From: Rhizobium sp. BK418
Lineage (GTDB): Bacteria > Pseudomonadota > Alphaproteobacteria > Rhizobiales > Rhizobiaceae
Length of the DNA stretch: 64,000 bases
Assembly: GCF_004341105.1 (NCBI RefSeq)
Contig: NZ_SLZK01000002.1
Location: forward strand, 1,048,310 to 1,112,309
Reading direction: 5' to 3'
Shown: in pieces, positions 36,647 to 45,718 of the stretch
Numbering within the stretch: the first letter of the stretch is position 1
Layout: every line of letters begins with the position of its first letter
Program-made: the position numbers and the translations under genes
Notes under the pieces: generated by a model
Told to the model about the DNA's origin: nothing
Seen by the model: the letters and a program-made list of their open reading frames with translations, nothing else
The model's database searches: none

Positions 36647-37486
36647 ATGACTTTCAAACTCGATCCATACTGCGGTAGCGCCCCACCGCCTCAACTCCTG
36701 ATATCGGATTGGAACGTCGATCCTTACCTGCTGCTCGCGATAAGCGTTATCGCTGCATTGACCTGGCTGCCAGCACGTCGAGACAATCGCATCCATCAAT
36801 GGCTGGCCGCTATCGTTCTCCTCGTTGTCGCCTTCGTTTCTCCCTTGTGCGCGCTGAGTTCAGCGTTGTTCTCGGCAAGAGCAGTTCATCACTTCATACT
36901 GATCTCATTCGCTGCGCCGCTTATCTGGCGCTTTATCTTCAGCCGGGAGACGTTCTTGGATCGAGTGCCATCGATATTGGTCTTCGGCTTTCACACGACG
37001 ATGCTCTGGTTATGGCATCTGCCCGTACCCTATGCTTGGGCGCTGTCGGGAAATGCTACTTACTGGATCATGGAAGTACCGCTTTTCTTGTCGGCCGTAT
37101 GGCTTTGGAAGGAAATTCTTGACGTGAGACGGCCTGTAGGCGGCGCACTTATCGTCTCCGCCGCAACGCTCCTGCAGATGACGGCGCTTGGTGCTTTTCT
37201 GACCTTTGCGCCGCACCCTCTGTTCAGCCCGCATTTTCTAACATCGCAAGCCTATGGCCTGTCACCTCTTGAAGATCAGCAACTCGCCGGACTTTTGATG
37301 TGGATACCGGCTTCACTGCCCTTGGCCGCAGCATTTCTGTTCAGGGTCGCCCGAGCCCTCACGCAACCATCCAATGAACCGTTCGCCGGACGAATGCAGC
37401 CGCGTCGAGATTGCTGCGTTAGGCTTTCAGCTCGTGCCTGTAGCGGCGTACCACGCAACGGCAGCTGTGAACTCCTTGAGCGATGA
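36647..37486 (+). CDS. ctaG: Cytochrome c oxidase assembly factor CtaG (caa3 type)
   Basis: A 279-residue polytopic membrane protein of the caa3_CtaG family. Seven or so helices are visible, with conserved histidines in SARAVHHFILISFAAPLIW, FGFHTTMLWLWHLPVPYAWA, and the tail DQQLAGLLMWIPASLPL. The family helps to assemble or insert copper into cytochrome c oxidases in the inner membrane. ATG 36647 is chosen because GGGGGCGG precedes it and the putative stress promoter ends at 36614; ATG 36632 is also possible. The last 40 residues (RRDCCVRLSARACSGVPR) are unlike the family and may be a neutral extension. It may serve the CoxMNOP oxidase encoded 5 kb downstream. Confidence 0.82.
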   Translation: MTFKLDPYCGSAPPPQLLISDWNVDPYLLLAISVIAALTWLPARRDNRIHQWLAAIVLLVVAFVSPLCALSSALFSARAVHHFILISFAAPLIWRFIFSRETFLDRVPSILVFGFHTTMLWLWHLPVPYAWALSGNATYWIMEVPLFLSAVWLWKEILDVRRPVGGALIVSAATLLQMTALGAFLTFAPHPLFSPHFLTSQAYGLSPLEDQQLAGLLMWIPASLPLAAAFLFRVARALTQPSNEPFAGRMQPRRDCCVRLSARACSGVPRNGSCELLER

Positions 37487-37512
37487 GCGGCGACGACGGT
37501 TCTACGGGACCG

Positions 37513-37537
37513 GGAACAGTTTGACGCTTTTGAAGTT
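37513..37537 (+). promoter_or_regulatory. Weak EcfG/RpoE2-type promoter match
   Basis: GGAAC (37513-37517), 16 nt, AGTT (37534-37537). It lies 166 nt before the small gene at 37704; the long distance and the imperfect -10 make it doubtful. Confidence 0.3.
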
Positions 37538-37703
37538 CTAGTGCCACTAACGAGGAGAGCAGAAGCTTCGACAACAGTAACGGCCAGTGCGGCACCCTTT
37601 CAGCCGCCGGACTGGCAAGGAACCCAGAACAGGCTTCCGGCAGCGTCAACCACTGGCGCTGATGAGATCGAGCCCAAAGTGAGCTACCGGCAGGAGGTGC
37701 ATC

Positions 37704-37955
37704 ATGACGAATATTGCCACTTTGCCGGAGCGTGAATTCGCCTCAGCGCTCGAGGCGATGACAGATGAGGAGCTTTTCGAGCTGATGGCCGACCTAGAGA
37801 GGCGGAGTGAAGCGTCGGATCAGGCTTCACCAACAAATGAGGTATTCGCAAGAATCGTTCTTACGGAAAGTGCGATCGAGAAGCGGTTTCCGGGTCAGAT
37901 GCTGCTGCCGTACAAGGACTGGAAGAACAGGCTCGATCGGTTGGCGCCGCGATAG
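37704..37955 (+). CDS. Small acidic hypothetical protein
   Basis: An 83-residue protein with ATG 37704 behind a strong AGGAGG. The N-terminus is acidic and helical (EFASALEAMTDEELFELMAD), and the end is basic (YKDWKNRLDRLAPR). No signal peptide or membrane segment. Good rhizobial codon bias. Not recognised. Situated in the stress-type island, convergent with the small gene at 38077-38340. Confidence 0.65.
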   Translation: MTNIATLPEREFASALEAMTDEELFELMADLERRSEASDQASPTNEVFARIVLTESAIEKRFPGQMLLPYKDWKNRLDRLAPR

Positions 37956-38076
37956 CGCCACATCTCGCGCACAACGCAGGACAATTAGTAGGCGGCAGAA
38001 AGCCAGAGCGTGCGAAAGGTTCGTTCCATCTTGATGTCCGCGCGCAGTCATGGCGCCGAGCATTGTCCGTCAGTCA

Positions 38077-38340
38077 TCAGTTGCGACTGACAAATTTATT
38101 GAATCGGCTTCTCTCACCACCCTCCGTCTTTTCCTGATGAAGAAAAGCAAGTTCGTTTTCATCAAAAATGGCGAAGAACTCATCCCAGGAAATTTCTTCC
38201 AAGTTTTCTTCCGGCTCTCCAAAATCGATCCGCAAGATGCCTCCTTGCTTGGCACCCTTGACACGGGAAGGATGCCCTTTGCGGGCTTCCACCCACTTAC
38301 GAATTGCCGCATGGTCGGTTGTCGTATTTGCCGTCGTCAT
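38077..38340 (-). CDS. Small conserved hypothetical protein (stress-type)
   Basis: An 87-residue soluble protein starting MTTANTTTDHAAIRKWVEAR, with KGHPSRVKGAKQGGILRIDF, EEISWDEFFAIFDENELAFL and RFNKFVS. I recognise this as a family of small proteins widespread in proteobacterial stress loci, sometimes mislabelled as a glucan-branching enzyme because of its neighbours; the true function is unknown. ATG 38340 follows GGAG. A GGAAC-N16-GGTT site lies 68 nt upstream on the same strand. Confidence 0.8.
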   Translation of the reverse strand: MTTANTTTDHAAIRKWVEARKGHPSRVKGAKQGGILRIDFGEPEENLEEISWDEFFAIFDENELAFLHQEKTEGGERSRFNKFVSRN

Positions 38341-38408
38341 TGGAGCCTCCATTTCGCTTCGTCCCACGTCCTCCAGCATTTCCGCCGTTCTTGCGTGGCA
38401 CTGAATCG

Positions 38409-38433
38409 AACCAATGCGATTGGCTAAAGTTCC
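38409..38433 (-). promoter_or_regulatory. EcfG/RpoE2-type promoter of the small stress gene
   Basis: Minus strand GGAAC (38433-38429), 16 nt, GGTT (38412-38409). It is divergent from a similar site for the pyruvate-oxidase-like gene 126 nt away. Confidence 0.6.
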
Positions 38434-38558
38434 AACCAATGAGCGATCGGCCAGCTTCCTAGCAGATCTAACTTAGGGCATTACCGCAGAAGTGGGGATC
38501 CTGCTGTCCTGCTTCTCGGGCGATCGCGCGCCGAGCAAGTACTTCAGGCAAACATCTC

Positions 38559-38583
38559 GGAACCTTTGATGGTGAAAGAGGTT
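38559..38583 (+). promoter_or_regulatory. EcfG/RpoE2-type promoter of the pyruvate-oxidase-like gene
   Basis: GGAAC (38559-38563), 16 nt, GGTT (38580-38583), ending 31 nt before ATG 38615, the expected distance for a short leader. Confidence 0.65.
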
Positions 38584-38614
38584 TGCAGTCTTTGACAAGC
38601 AAAGGACGAGTTCG

Positions 38615-40417
38615 ATGCCCAACGCCGCAGACATATTGATAGACACCCTGATCGATTGGGACGTCAAAGTCATCTTCGGCCTTCCCGGAGACGGCATCAA
38701 CGGCGTGATGGAGGCGTTGCGCAAGCGCCAGGATCAGATCCGGTTCATACAGGTCCGTCATGAGGAATCAGCAGCTTTCATGGCGAGCGCCTATGCGAAG
38801 TTCACCGGCAAGCTTGGCGTTTGCCTCGCAACGTCTGGGCCGGGTGGCACTCATCTGCTGACGGGCCTTTATGACGCCAAGCTCGACCAGATGCCGGTGC
38901 TTGCGATTACAGGGACGCAGTTTCATGACCTGATCGAAACCTTTACCCAGCAAGACGTCGACCTCACCCGCGTGTTTGACAATGTCGCGATCTATAATGC
39001 GCATGTCAGTGACGCGTCGCACATGGAAAATGTCGCCAGTCTCGCCTGCCGCTCGGCGCTCTCGCGCCGCGGGGTTGCACATCTTTCGATTGCCAACGAC
39101 GTTCAAGAAATGGACTCGAAATCCCGCTCGAAACGGAACCGGCCAAAACATGTACCGAACCGCTATTTCCAAGGCCGCCAAGTACCCGACGATACCGAGC
39201 TTGATCACGCGTCAAAGATTCTGAACGATGCCAGCAAGGTAGCGATCCTCGCTGGTCGGGGCGCCGTTGGTGCGCAGGAGGAATTGCGCGAGGCGGCCGA
39301 ATTGTTGGCTGCGCCGGTCGTCAAAGCCCTGCTCGGCAAGACGGCTCTCGCCGACGATGATCCCCTGACCACGGGCGGCATCGGGATCTTGGGTACCGAA
39401 CCGTCACAGGCGGTCATGGAACAATGTGATGCCGTATTGATCGTCGGCTCGTCGTTTCCCTATATTGAATACTATCCGCGACCCGAGGCGGCCCGCGGCG
39501 TTCAGATCGACAGCGACCCGCAGCGCGTGGGGCTGCGCTTCCCCGTCGATGCCGGTCTCGTGGGGGATGCGAAGGAATCGCTTCGGCTCCTCAACAGCAA
39601 GCTGACGAGAAAGGCGGATCGGTCATTTCTGGAACGGGCGCAAAGGGCGATGTCCGCGTGGCGCCAAAAAATGAATACCATGGAGACAGATCAGAGCGCG
39701 CCATTGAAGGCACAGGCCGTGGTTCGAGCTTTCGGACTGCGCATCGCGGCTAACGGCGTCGTGGTAGCCGATTCCGGCCAGAACACGGAGCTGGCGGCGC
39801 GCCATATAGACCTTGGCACCGAAAACCAATTTGCCGTCTCCGGCGCCCTCGCCTCGATGGCCTCCGGCTTGCCTTATGCGATCGCCGCCGGCGTCGCCGA
39901 TCCAAAGCGACCAATTTACGCTATCGTCGGCGATGGCGGCTTCGGCATGCAGCTCGGAGAGTTTTCGACGGCCGTCCGCCTCGGCCTTCCCCTGAAATTG
40001 CTGGTCATCTGCAACGGAATGCTCAATCAGATCGCCTGGGAGCAAATGATGTTTCTCGGAAATCCTCAGTTCGCCTGCGAACTGGCGCCGATTGATTTTG
40101 CTAAGGCGGCAGAAGCGATGGGAGGTCGCGGCTTCACGATCAGGCGCTTTGAGGAGATAGAGCCGATTTTGGCAGAAGCTTTTTCTGTGGATGGTCCGGT
40201 CGTCATTCAGGCCTTCGTCGACCAATACGAGCCGATGATGCCGCCGAAAATGCCGAAAGATTACGCCAAGAACTTCCGCAATGCGCTTCCCGACACACCA
40301 GGTCATGCAGCGATCGAGAAAAATGTGTCCCGCTCGCCGCTCCGCGAGATGATGGCTGCGGGAGAGCAGGAAAAGGACCTATCGGAGACCACGACCGATC
40401 TTCCGGGCACGCCTTGA
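38615..40417 (+). CDS. Pyruvate oxidase-like thiamine diphosphate enzyme
   Basis: A 600-residue ThDP-dependent enzyme of the pyruvate oxidase/acetolactate synthase group. The activating Glu lies in VRHEESAAFMASAYAK (residues 48-63), with GLPGDGINGVMEAL before it. The ThDP-Mg motif starts GDGGFGMQLGEF and ends CNGMLNQIAWEQM. LATSGPGGTHLLTGLYDAK and the middle domain fit FAD-binding relatives. Family members most like it (PoxB type) convert pyruvate to acetate and CO2, passing electrons to quinone or oxygen. The C-terminal tail is long and charged (residues 560-600), as in membrane-associating PoxB. ATG 38615 follows AAAGGA. A stress-type promoter precedes it. The cofactor and substrate are inferred. 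Confidence 0.85.
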   Translation: MPNAADILIDTLIDWDVKVIFGLPGDGINGVMEALRKRQDQIRFIQVRHEESAAFMASAYAKFTGKLGVCLATSGPGGTHLLTGLYDAKLDQMPVLAITGTQFHDLIETFTQQDVDLTRVFDNVAIYNAHVSDASHMENVASLACRSALSRRGVAHLSIANDVQEMDSKSRSKRNRPKHVPNRYFQGRQVPDDTELDHASKILNDASKVAILAGRGAVGAQEELREAAELLAAPVVKALLGKTALADDDPLTTGGIGILGTEPSQAVMEQCDAVLIVGSSFPYIEYYPRPEAARGVQIDSDPQRVGLRFPVDAGLVGDAKESLRLLNSKLTRKADRSFLERAQRAMSAWRQKMNTMETDQSAPLKAQAVVRAFGLRIAANGVVVADSGQNTELAARHIDLGTENQFAVSGALASMASGLPYAIAAGVADPKRPIYAIVGDGGFGMQLGEFSTAVRLGLPLKLLVICNGMLNQIAWEQMMFLGNPQFACELAPIDFAKAAEAMGGRGFTIRRFEEIEPILAEAFSVDGPVVIQAFVDQYEPMMPPKMPKDYAKNFRNALPDTPGHAAIEKNVSRSPLREMMAAGEQEKDLSETTTDLPGTP

Positions 40418-40468
40418 ACAGCGGGAGGATGTACGACGATCTGTGCTGTGGTCAGGCGGAAGGACATG

Positions 40469-41449
40469 ATGAGCAGCTCGTCTTCAGCCGATGGCAATCT
40501 CCGCATCGCTCGTCTTCGCGCTCGAAACTTGCTGTCATCGGCGCCGGTTTGGCTGATTGCAGCCGGAATCGGCTGCACATTGATCGCCGTTCTTCTTTTC
40601 TTGTACGTCACAGAAGCCGATCGCCGCTTCAGTCCTGAGGATGCCGCGTTGACGCCGGGCGACGCTGTCAAAGGAGAGTTGGTTTTTCTGGCTGCCGACT
40701 GCTCTTCATGCCACGCCACACCTGGTCAGCCGGACAGGTTGAAACTGGGGGGCGGCTTGGCGCTCGCCTCACCGTTCGGGATGTTCAGGCCGCCAAACAT
40801 TTCGCCCGACCCCGTGGATGGCATCGGGTCGTGGTCGGTCGCCGATCTTGCAAACGCGTTGATCAGCGGCGTCTCGCCTCGCGGCGAACATTACTATCCC
40901 GCATTCCCCTATCCGAGCTACACCGGCATGTCGCTCGACGATGTAAGGGATCTTTACGCCTATCTGCGAACGCTGCAGCCGGTAGCTGGGCGGCCTCCGC
41001 CGCATGAACTGCCGTTGCTGTTCAGGTTCCGCCGACCGCTGGCATTTTGGAAGCTGCTGTTTTTTCATGAGGGCAAGTCCGAAGCTTCCCTCAACGGCGA
41101 TGCTATGCACGATCGCGGCGGCTATCTGGTCGAGACACTCGGCCACTGCGCCGAGTGTCATTCGACCCGTAACATGCTGGGCGCAATCAAGCGCTCGACG
41201 CGTTTCGCCGGAGGGCCTGACCCCGAAGGCGCCGGCTTTGTGCCGAATATCACGCCGAGCCGGATCGGCGGCTGGACGGAAGCGCAAATCGCCACCATGC
41301 TCAGCACCGGCAAAACCCCGGACCACGGCCGGATCGGCTCATCGATGGCAGATGTCGTCACCAACACGGCGCAACTGCCTCAGGATGATCGTGATGCAAT
41401 CGCGCGCTATATCAAATCGCTGCCGGCCCGACCGACACCCCATCCTTGA
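40469..41449 (+). CDS. Membrane-anchored di-haem cytochrome c
   Basis: A protein of about 326 residues with an N-terminal membrane anchor (SAPVWLIAAGIGCTLIAVLL) and two haem-c sites, CSSCHATPG and CAECHSTRN. Segments such as GMFRPPNISPD and AGFVPNITPSRIGG place axial ligands around two cytochrome-c folds, as in the cytochrome subunits of alcohol or aldehyde dehydrogenases. ATG 40466 or 40469 may start it (GGAAGGA just upstream); GTG 40448 is less likely. It converges with the cytochrome at 41452 (2 nt apart) and probably carries electrons in the periplasm to the oxidase operon or from the adjacent oxidase-like flavoenzyme. Confidence 0.88.
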   Translation: MSSSSSADGNLRIARLRARNLLSSAPVWLIAAGIGCTLIAVLLFLYVTEADRRFSPEDAALTPGDAVKGELVFLAADCSSCHATPGQPDRLKLGGGLALASPFGMFRPPNISPDPVDGIGSWSVADLANALISGVSPRGEHYYPAFPYPSYTGMSLDDVRDLYAYLRTLQPVAGRPPPHELPLLFRFRRPLAFWKLLFFHEGKSEASLNGDAMHDRGGYLVETLGHCAECHSTRNMLGAIKRSTRFAGGPDPEGAGFVPNITPSRIGGWTEAQIATMLSTGKTPDHGRIGSSMADVVTNTAQLPQDDRDAIARYIKSLPARPTPHP

Positions 41450-41451
41450 TT

Positions 41452-41859
41452 TTACTGCGCGTAGAGATAGGCAGCCAGATCCCTTGCCTCAGCTTCAGAG
41501 ATCCCCGTTGCAGGCATTCCCGAGTTTGCCGAGAAGCGCTGCGGAAAAACGATCCATTGCACGAGGTTCTCGGACGTATTACTGGCGACACCGCCAATAT
41601 AGAGGCGTTGTCGCAGATCGATCAACGGCCCGCCAACTTTCCCATCCGCGCCGGGAATGCCTGGAATGACGTGGCACCCTCCGCATCCATAGCGGCGAAA
41701 GATCGCTGGTGCCCGAGAGGGATCGCCTGACGTCATGGCGATCGCCACAGCCTGACGTTTCTCTTTGTCCCTAACTCGATCGGCTGCGAAACCGATAAAA
41801 GTCAGAGCCAGAACGAAAGTGGTCAAGGCATAGTTAAGGCGAGTGAAAGTGATTTGCAC
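41452..41859 (-). CDS. Membrane-anchored mono-haem cytochrome c
   Basis: A 135-residue protein with one N-terminal membrane helix (LNYALTTFVLALTFIGFAA) and one haem-c site CGGCHVIPG, a Met ligand region NSGMPATGISEAEARDLAAY. GTG 41859 is preferred over GTG 41865 because AGGAGG is then at normal spacing. It follows the coxP-like gene by 55 nt and is the last gene of the oxidase operon. It probably donates electrons to the CoxM CuA centre. Confidence 0.85.
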   Translation of the reverse strand: MQITFTRLNYALTTFVLALTFIGFAADRVRDKEKRQAVAIAMTSGDPSRAPAIFRRYGCGGCHVIPGIPGADGKVGGPLIDLRQRLYIGGVASNTSENLVQWIVFPQRFSANSGMPATGISEAEARDLAAYLYAQ

Positions 41860-41914
41860 GGACACCCTCCTCTGCTTGCGACGTGGATCGACGAACTCGG
41901 CATGATCGGAGTGA

Positions 41915-42226
41915 TCATCGTAGGCATGGGTTCAACAGCAGCGTCGCTGCCCCCTGAAGAAACAATGCAAAGGCAAAGCCAAACCCCAAGAGAATTCCGA
42001 CCTTGCTGATGAAGAGCGCACTGCGCGATTCCGTTGACTGATGGCCCCGCCATGAAAGCACCGCGCCGGCGACAGCCAAAGCAGTCGCCACAAAGGCGGC
42101 GAATACGGTCCATGCGGTTCCCCCGCCGCAATCGGCGTAGGGAAGAATCTGCCCGAGCTGGCTGCTCACCGCCCAGGCGGCCGGCGATAGAGTCAGTCCA
42201 GAAGTTCTTGCTATAGCGACACTCAT
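41915..42226 (-). CDS. coxP: CoxP-like small subunit of alternative oxidase
   Basis: A 103-residue protein with about three membrane helices (GTAWTVFAAFVATALAVAGA, ISKVGILLGFGFAFALFLQG). It overlaps the CoxO gene by ATGA (42226/42223), and the position after CoxM-N-O matches coxP of the Bradyrhizobium coxMNOP operon. The sequence itself gives little beyond that, so the symbol rests on synteny. A longer frame starting at 42358 reads antisense-like residues and is rejected. Confidence 0.68.
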   Translation of the reverse strand: MSVAIARTSGLTLSPAAWAVSSQLGQILPYADCGGGTAWTVFAAFVATALAVAGAVLSWRGHQSTESRSALFISKVGILLGFGFAFALFLQGAATLLLNPCLR

Positions 42227-42825
42227 TGGCGAGGCACCCAATAGATGCAGATATAGAGCGGAAGCCAGGTGACGACCACAAAGTTCCAGTAGAGCGCATT
42301 GTCCTGAACGTCGCCGTAGCGACGCGCATTGTCGCCGTGCCGGGTAAACATCAGGCATGTCAGCACCAGCGTATCGATCAGATCGGTGAGGATATGGGTC
42401 GTATGCAACCCGAGCAGGGTCCAGACGATCGAACCATAGGCATTATCATCCCAGCTCACATGCAAGGCCGGGAATTCGAAAACGCGAAAGACTAACGGGG
42501 CAGCACCGCAAAGCGACATCACCACCAGACCGATCTGCACTTTTCTCAACTTTTTTTGCTTTGCCCATCGCGACACCATCAGGTTGGGGATAACGCTGGC
42601 GAGAAGTAGTGCTGTCAGGAGCGTACCGGGAAGCAAATCCGGTGGCGGCGCATCGATCGGCCATTGCGGCGCTAGGCTCATCAAGTAGAAATAAACGGCA
42701 ATCGCCAGACCGAAGCCTGATCCTTCGATCAGCATGAATGCCCCCGTTGCCCACCAGGTCGGGGAGGCGGAGCCCATCCCGTGCAGGGGTAACCGCGAAA
42801 CATCAAGCACGATCCGGTCCTTCAT
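42223..42825 (-). CDS. coxO: Cytochrome c oxidase subunit III (CoxO type)
   Basis: A 200-residue membrane protein with five helices. WWATGAFMLIEGSGFGLAIA, LGLHTTHILTDLIDTLVLTC and YWNFVVVTWLPLYICIYWVP correspond to the subunit III core (helices III-VII; the first two are absent, as in the shorter bacterial forms). It begins at ATG 42825, overlapping the CoxN stop (ATGA), and is followed by an ATGA overlap with coxP. It stabilises the catalytic subunit in the inner membrane. Confidence 0.88.
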   Translation of the reverse strand: MKDRIVLDVSRLPLHGMGSASPTWWATGAFMLIEGSGFGLAIAVYFYLMSLAPQWPIDAPPPDLLPGTLLTALLLASVIPNLMVSRWAKQKKLRKVQIGLVVMSLCGAAPLVFRVFEFPALHVSWDDNAYGSIVWTLLGLHTTHILTDLIDTLVLTCLMFTRHGDNARRYGDVQDNALYWNFVVVTWLPLYICIYWVPRQ

Positions 42826-44735
42826 GATTCGTCCTCTGCGCTGCCTTTGGGCCAGAACCACCCGATAAGGGTGATTGCTATCGGGATAGAGCCCCAGACC
42901 ACGGCCCAGGGCGAGGACATCGACCAGATCAGCATGATCGCGGTCGCAATGGCCGCCCAGAGAGGCCAGACGCTGTCGGCTGGCGACGACTCGCGCGCTT
43001 CCGGCAGCGCTTCAACAACGCTGGTCACCAACAGCTCGCGGCGATCGGTTCTCAGTCCACTCGCAACTGCGATCTCACCGTCGTCCGGCAATGGCAATTC
43101 CCTGGTGTCAACGACAGGAATGCGTCGGAAATTATAAGAGGGCGGTGGCGACGATGTCGTCCATTCCAGGGTCGTTGCATTCCAGGGATTGGGACCTGCG
43201 AGTGCTCCGTAGCGCCAGCTACGGAACGCGTCGATGAAGAAAATAAGAAAGCCAAGAGCCAGGACGAGCGAGCTCAGACTGACGAACAGGTTCAAACCAG
43301 CCCACGGTAACTCAGGCTGATATGTGTAGACGCGGCGCGGCATGCCCATCAGGCCAAGTATATGCATCGGAAAAAACGTCAGGTGAAAACCGATGAAGAT
43401 CAGCCAGAAAGCCCAGCGGCCCAGCCGTTCGCTCATCATCCTGCCGGTCATCTTGGGAAACCAGTAATAAATGGCGGCAATCAGCGGGAAGACCGCGCCG
43501 CCGATCAGAACGTAATGGAAATGCGCGACGACGAAATAGGTGTCATGCACCTGGGTATCGAACGGCACCGATGCCACCATGACGCCGGTAAGGCCGCCGA
43601 TGACGAAGGTTACGATGAAGCCGACTACGAAGAGAAAGGGCGTGCGGAAAACCGGCCGCCCTGCCCAAATCGTCGCCAACCAACAGAAGATCTGGATGCC
43701 AGCGGGGATTGAAATAGCCATGCTGGACGCGGTGAAAAAACTCTCTCCCAGCCGCGGCAATCCGACCGTGAACATGTGATGCACCCAGAGACCGAACGAA
43801 AGAACCCCGGTGGTAATCAGCGCCATCACCATGAGCAGGTAGCCAAAAAGCGGGCGTCCAACGAAGGCAGGCAAAATGGTCGACACCATTCCAACAGCCG
43901 GAACAAAAATGATGTAGACTTCGGGATGGCCGAAGAACCAGAACAAGTGCTGCCACAGCAGCGCATCGCCCCCTTCTGCCGGATTATAGAACTGCGTACC
44001 CACCAAGCGGTCGAGGATCAGCGTCGAACTGGCGAACATGATCGCCGGCATTGCCATGATGACGAGAAACGACATGACGAGCATCGCCCAGACCAGCACG
44101 GGAACCTTATCCAGCGACATGCCCGGCGCCCGTTGCTTGAAGACGGTAACCACGATCTCGACGGCAACGGCAAGCGCCGAGAGTTCGGTGAAGGTAATCA
44201 TCTGCGCCCAGATATCGGCGCGTTTGCCGGAGCCATATTCGGGTCCCGACAGCGGCACGTAGGCAAACCATCCGACGTCGGGGGCCGTGTCGAGGGCAAA
44301 AGACAGCCAGAGCAGGATGCCTCCGAAAAGGAATATCCAATAAGAAAAGGCATTCAGCCTTGGAAAGGCAATGTTGCGGGTGCCGACCAGCAAGGGGACG
44401 AAGTAAACCCCCATGGCCTCCATCACCGGAACGGCGAAGAGGAACATCATGTTCGACCCATGCATGGTGAAGATCTGGTTGTACCGGTCGGGGCCGATGA
44501 AACGGGCTTCCGGCTGTGCCAGCTGCAGGCGCATGGCAAGCGCAAGTATTCCGCCAAGGATGAGGAAGATGAAGGCCGTCAGGACGTAACGTCTTGCGAT
44601 GACCTTGTGGTCGACGGTCGCAATGGCGCCCCAAAAGCCCCGACGCGAGCCCCAGGTGACGGAAAGCTGTCGCTCGACCTCGGCATCGGCGAGTTCGATA
44701 TCTGTCGGAGCTGCGGAAGCCTGATCCTGTGTCAT
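42822..44735 (-). CDS. coxN: Cytochrome c oxidase subunit I (CoxN type)
   Basis: A 637-residue haem-copper oxidase catalytic subunit. Haem and CuB ligands are visible: TMHGSNMMF (H92), FFGHPEVYI (H270 with the cross-linked Tyr Y274), WVHHMFTVG (H319, H320) and VAHFHYVLIGG (H405, H407). The HPEVY tyrosine and GLPR loop fit an A-type oxidase. The C-terminal 140 residues after FIDAFRSWRYG include a soluble stretch and two extra helices (LWAAIATAIMLIWSM, AVVWGSIPIAITLIGWF), so a subunit IV-like extension is fused. It reduces O2 to water and pumps protons. ATGA overlaps join it to CoxM and CoxO. Confidence 0.96.
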   Translation of the reverse strand: MTQDQASAAPTDIELADAEVERQLSVTWGSRRGFWGAIATVDHKVIARRYVLTAFIFLILGGILALAMRLQLAQPEARFIGPDRYNQIFTMHGSNMMFLFAVPVMEAMGVYFVPLLVGTRNIAFPRLNAFSYWIFLFGGILLWLSFALDTAPDVGWFAYVPLSGPEYGSGKRADIWAQMITFTELSALAVAVEIVVTVFKQRAPGMSLDKVPVLVWAMLVMSFLVIMAMPAIMFASSTLILDRLVGTQFYNPAEGGDALLWQHLFWFFGHPEVYIIFVPAVGMVSTILPAFVGRPLFGYLLMVMALITTGVLSFGLWVHHMFTVGLPRLGESFFTASSMAISIPAGIQIFCWLATIWAGRPVFRTPFLFVVGFIVTFVIGGLTGVMVASVPFDTQVHDTYFVVAHFHYVLIGGAVFPLIAAIYYWFPKMTGRMMSERLGRWAFWLIFIGFHLTFFPMHILGLMGMPRRVYTYQPELPWAGLNLFVSLSSLVLALGFLIFFIDAFRSWRYGALAGPNPWNATTLEWTTSSPPPSYNFRRIPVVDTRELPLPDDGEIAVASGLRTDRRELLVTSVVEALPEARESSPADSVWPLWAAIATAIMLIWSMSSPWAVVWGSIPIAITLIGWFWPKGSAEDES

Positions 44736-45718
44736 CGGAGGCTTTCCATATAGGCGGAAAGCTGCCGCAGCTCATCAGCCGTCAACGGCACGACCGGCAT
44801 GTTGTTTCCTGGTTTTAGCGTTTGGGGATCGGCTATCCAGGCGGCAAGCGAGCCGCGGGTGGTATCGAGCAAACCGGCTGCGATCGTGCGGCGGCTTCCG
44901 ACATGAGTGAGATCAGGTCCGGTCGATCCCGTTGCAGGTGTCCCGCGTATTGTATGACAGGCAGCGCATGGTTTTGCCAGGAAAACGGCCCTGCCGGCAA
45001 CGGTCTCGGCTCCAGTTGGAGATGCTCCGTCGAGCCGCTGCGTGGCCAACCAATGCTGATAGTCGGCACCGTCTTCGACGATGACAACGAAGGCCATATG
45101 GCTGTGCTGGAGGCCGCAGAACTCGGCGCATTGGCCGCGATAGACGCCAGGCTTTTCGGCGCGCAAGGTCAAAATATTCTCTCGCCCCGGAATGAGGTCC
45201 AGTTTACCCGCAAGGCTCGGCACCCAGAAGGAATGAATGACATCGGCCGCCTGAAGTCGAAGGCGGACAGTTCTGCCCACCGGAATATGAAGCTCGTTAG
45301 CCGTCTGGAAGAGCTGCTTTTGATCCTGATCGGCATAGATGAACTGCCACCACCATTGCTGAGCACGAACGGTTATCGTGAGATCGGCGGTTCCATCGCT
45401 GTTCAGGGCACGCGTCGTATAGAAGCTTGCTACGGTCAGGACGGCAACGACAAGAGCGGTCGCTGCGGTGGCGGTTGCCACAACAGTTGTTATCCGCCGC
45501 TCTGATCGAGAATCCGGAACTAGTTGACGCTGACGGCGTAGAAGGGCGAGCGCCATGAAAATCATGACCGCGAGCCAGATGAGGATTGCGACCAGGACAA
45601 TGAAGACGATCAGATCCTTCAGTGCGATGGCAGCCTGACCGTATGCGTCGAGAACCGACTGGGGACCGCCGCATCCCGAAAGCAGGAGCAGGAGTGCGGG
45701 CAGAGAGCGGCTCTTCAC
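44732..45718 (-). CDS. coxM: Cytochrome c oxidase subunit II with haem-c domain (CoxM type)
   Basis: A 328-residue lipoprotein-type subunit: lipobox LLLLLSGC (Cys16), two membrane helices (LIVFIVLVAILIWLAVMIFM, VVAVLTVASF), a CuA domain with H162, C197, E199, C201, H205 and M208 (GQCAEFCGLQHSHM), and a C-terminal cytochrome-c domain CAACHTIRG (251-259) with Met307 as likely axial ligand. The fused cytochrome is the hallmark of caa3/CoxM-type oxidases. GTG 45718 overlaps the previous stop. It receives electrons from periplasmic cytochrome c. Confidence 0.94.
   Translation of the reverse strand: MKSRSLPALLLLLSGCGGPQSVLDAYGQAAIALKDLIVFIVLVAILIWLAVMIFMALALLRRQRQLVPDSRSERRITTVVATATAATALVVAVLTVASFYTTRALNSDGTADLTITVRAQQWWWQFIYADQDQKQLFQTANELHIPVGRTVRLRLQAADVIHSFWVPSLAGKLDLIPGRENILTLRAEKPGVYRGQCAEFCGLQHSHMAFVVIVEDGADYQHWLATQRLDGASPTGAETVAGRAVFLAKPCAACHTIRGTPATGSTGPDLTHVGSRRTIAAGLLDTTRGSLAAWIADPQTLKPGNNMPVVPLTADELRQLSAYMESLR

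Noticed and set aside
41823..42329. A 168-codon minus-strand frame across the coxP region
   Set aside because: Overlaps coxO, coxP and the following cytochrome start in another frame; the coxP frame has membrane helices and an ATGA overlap.
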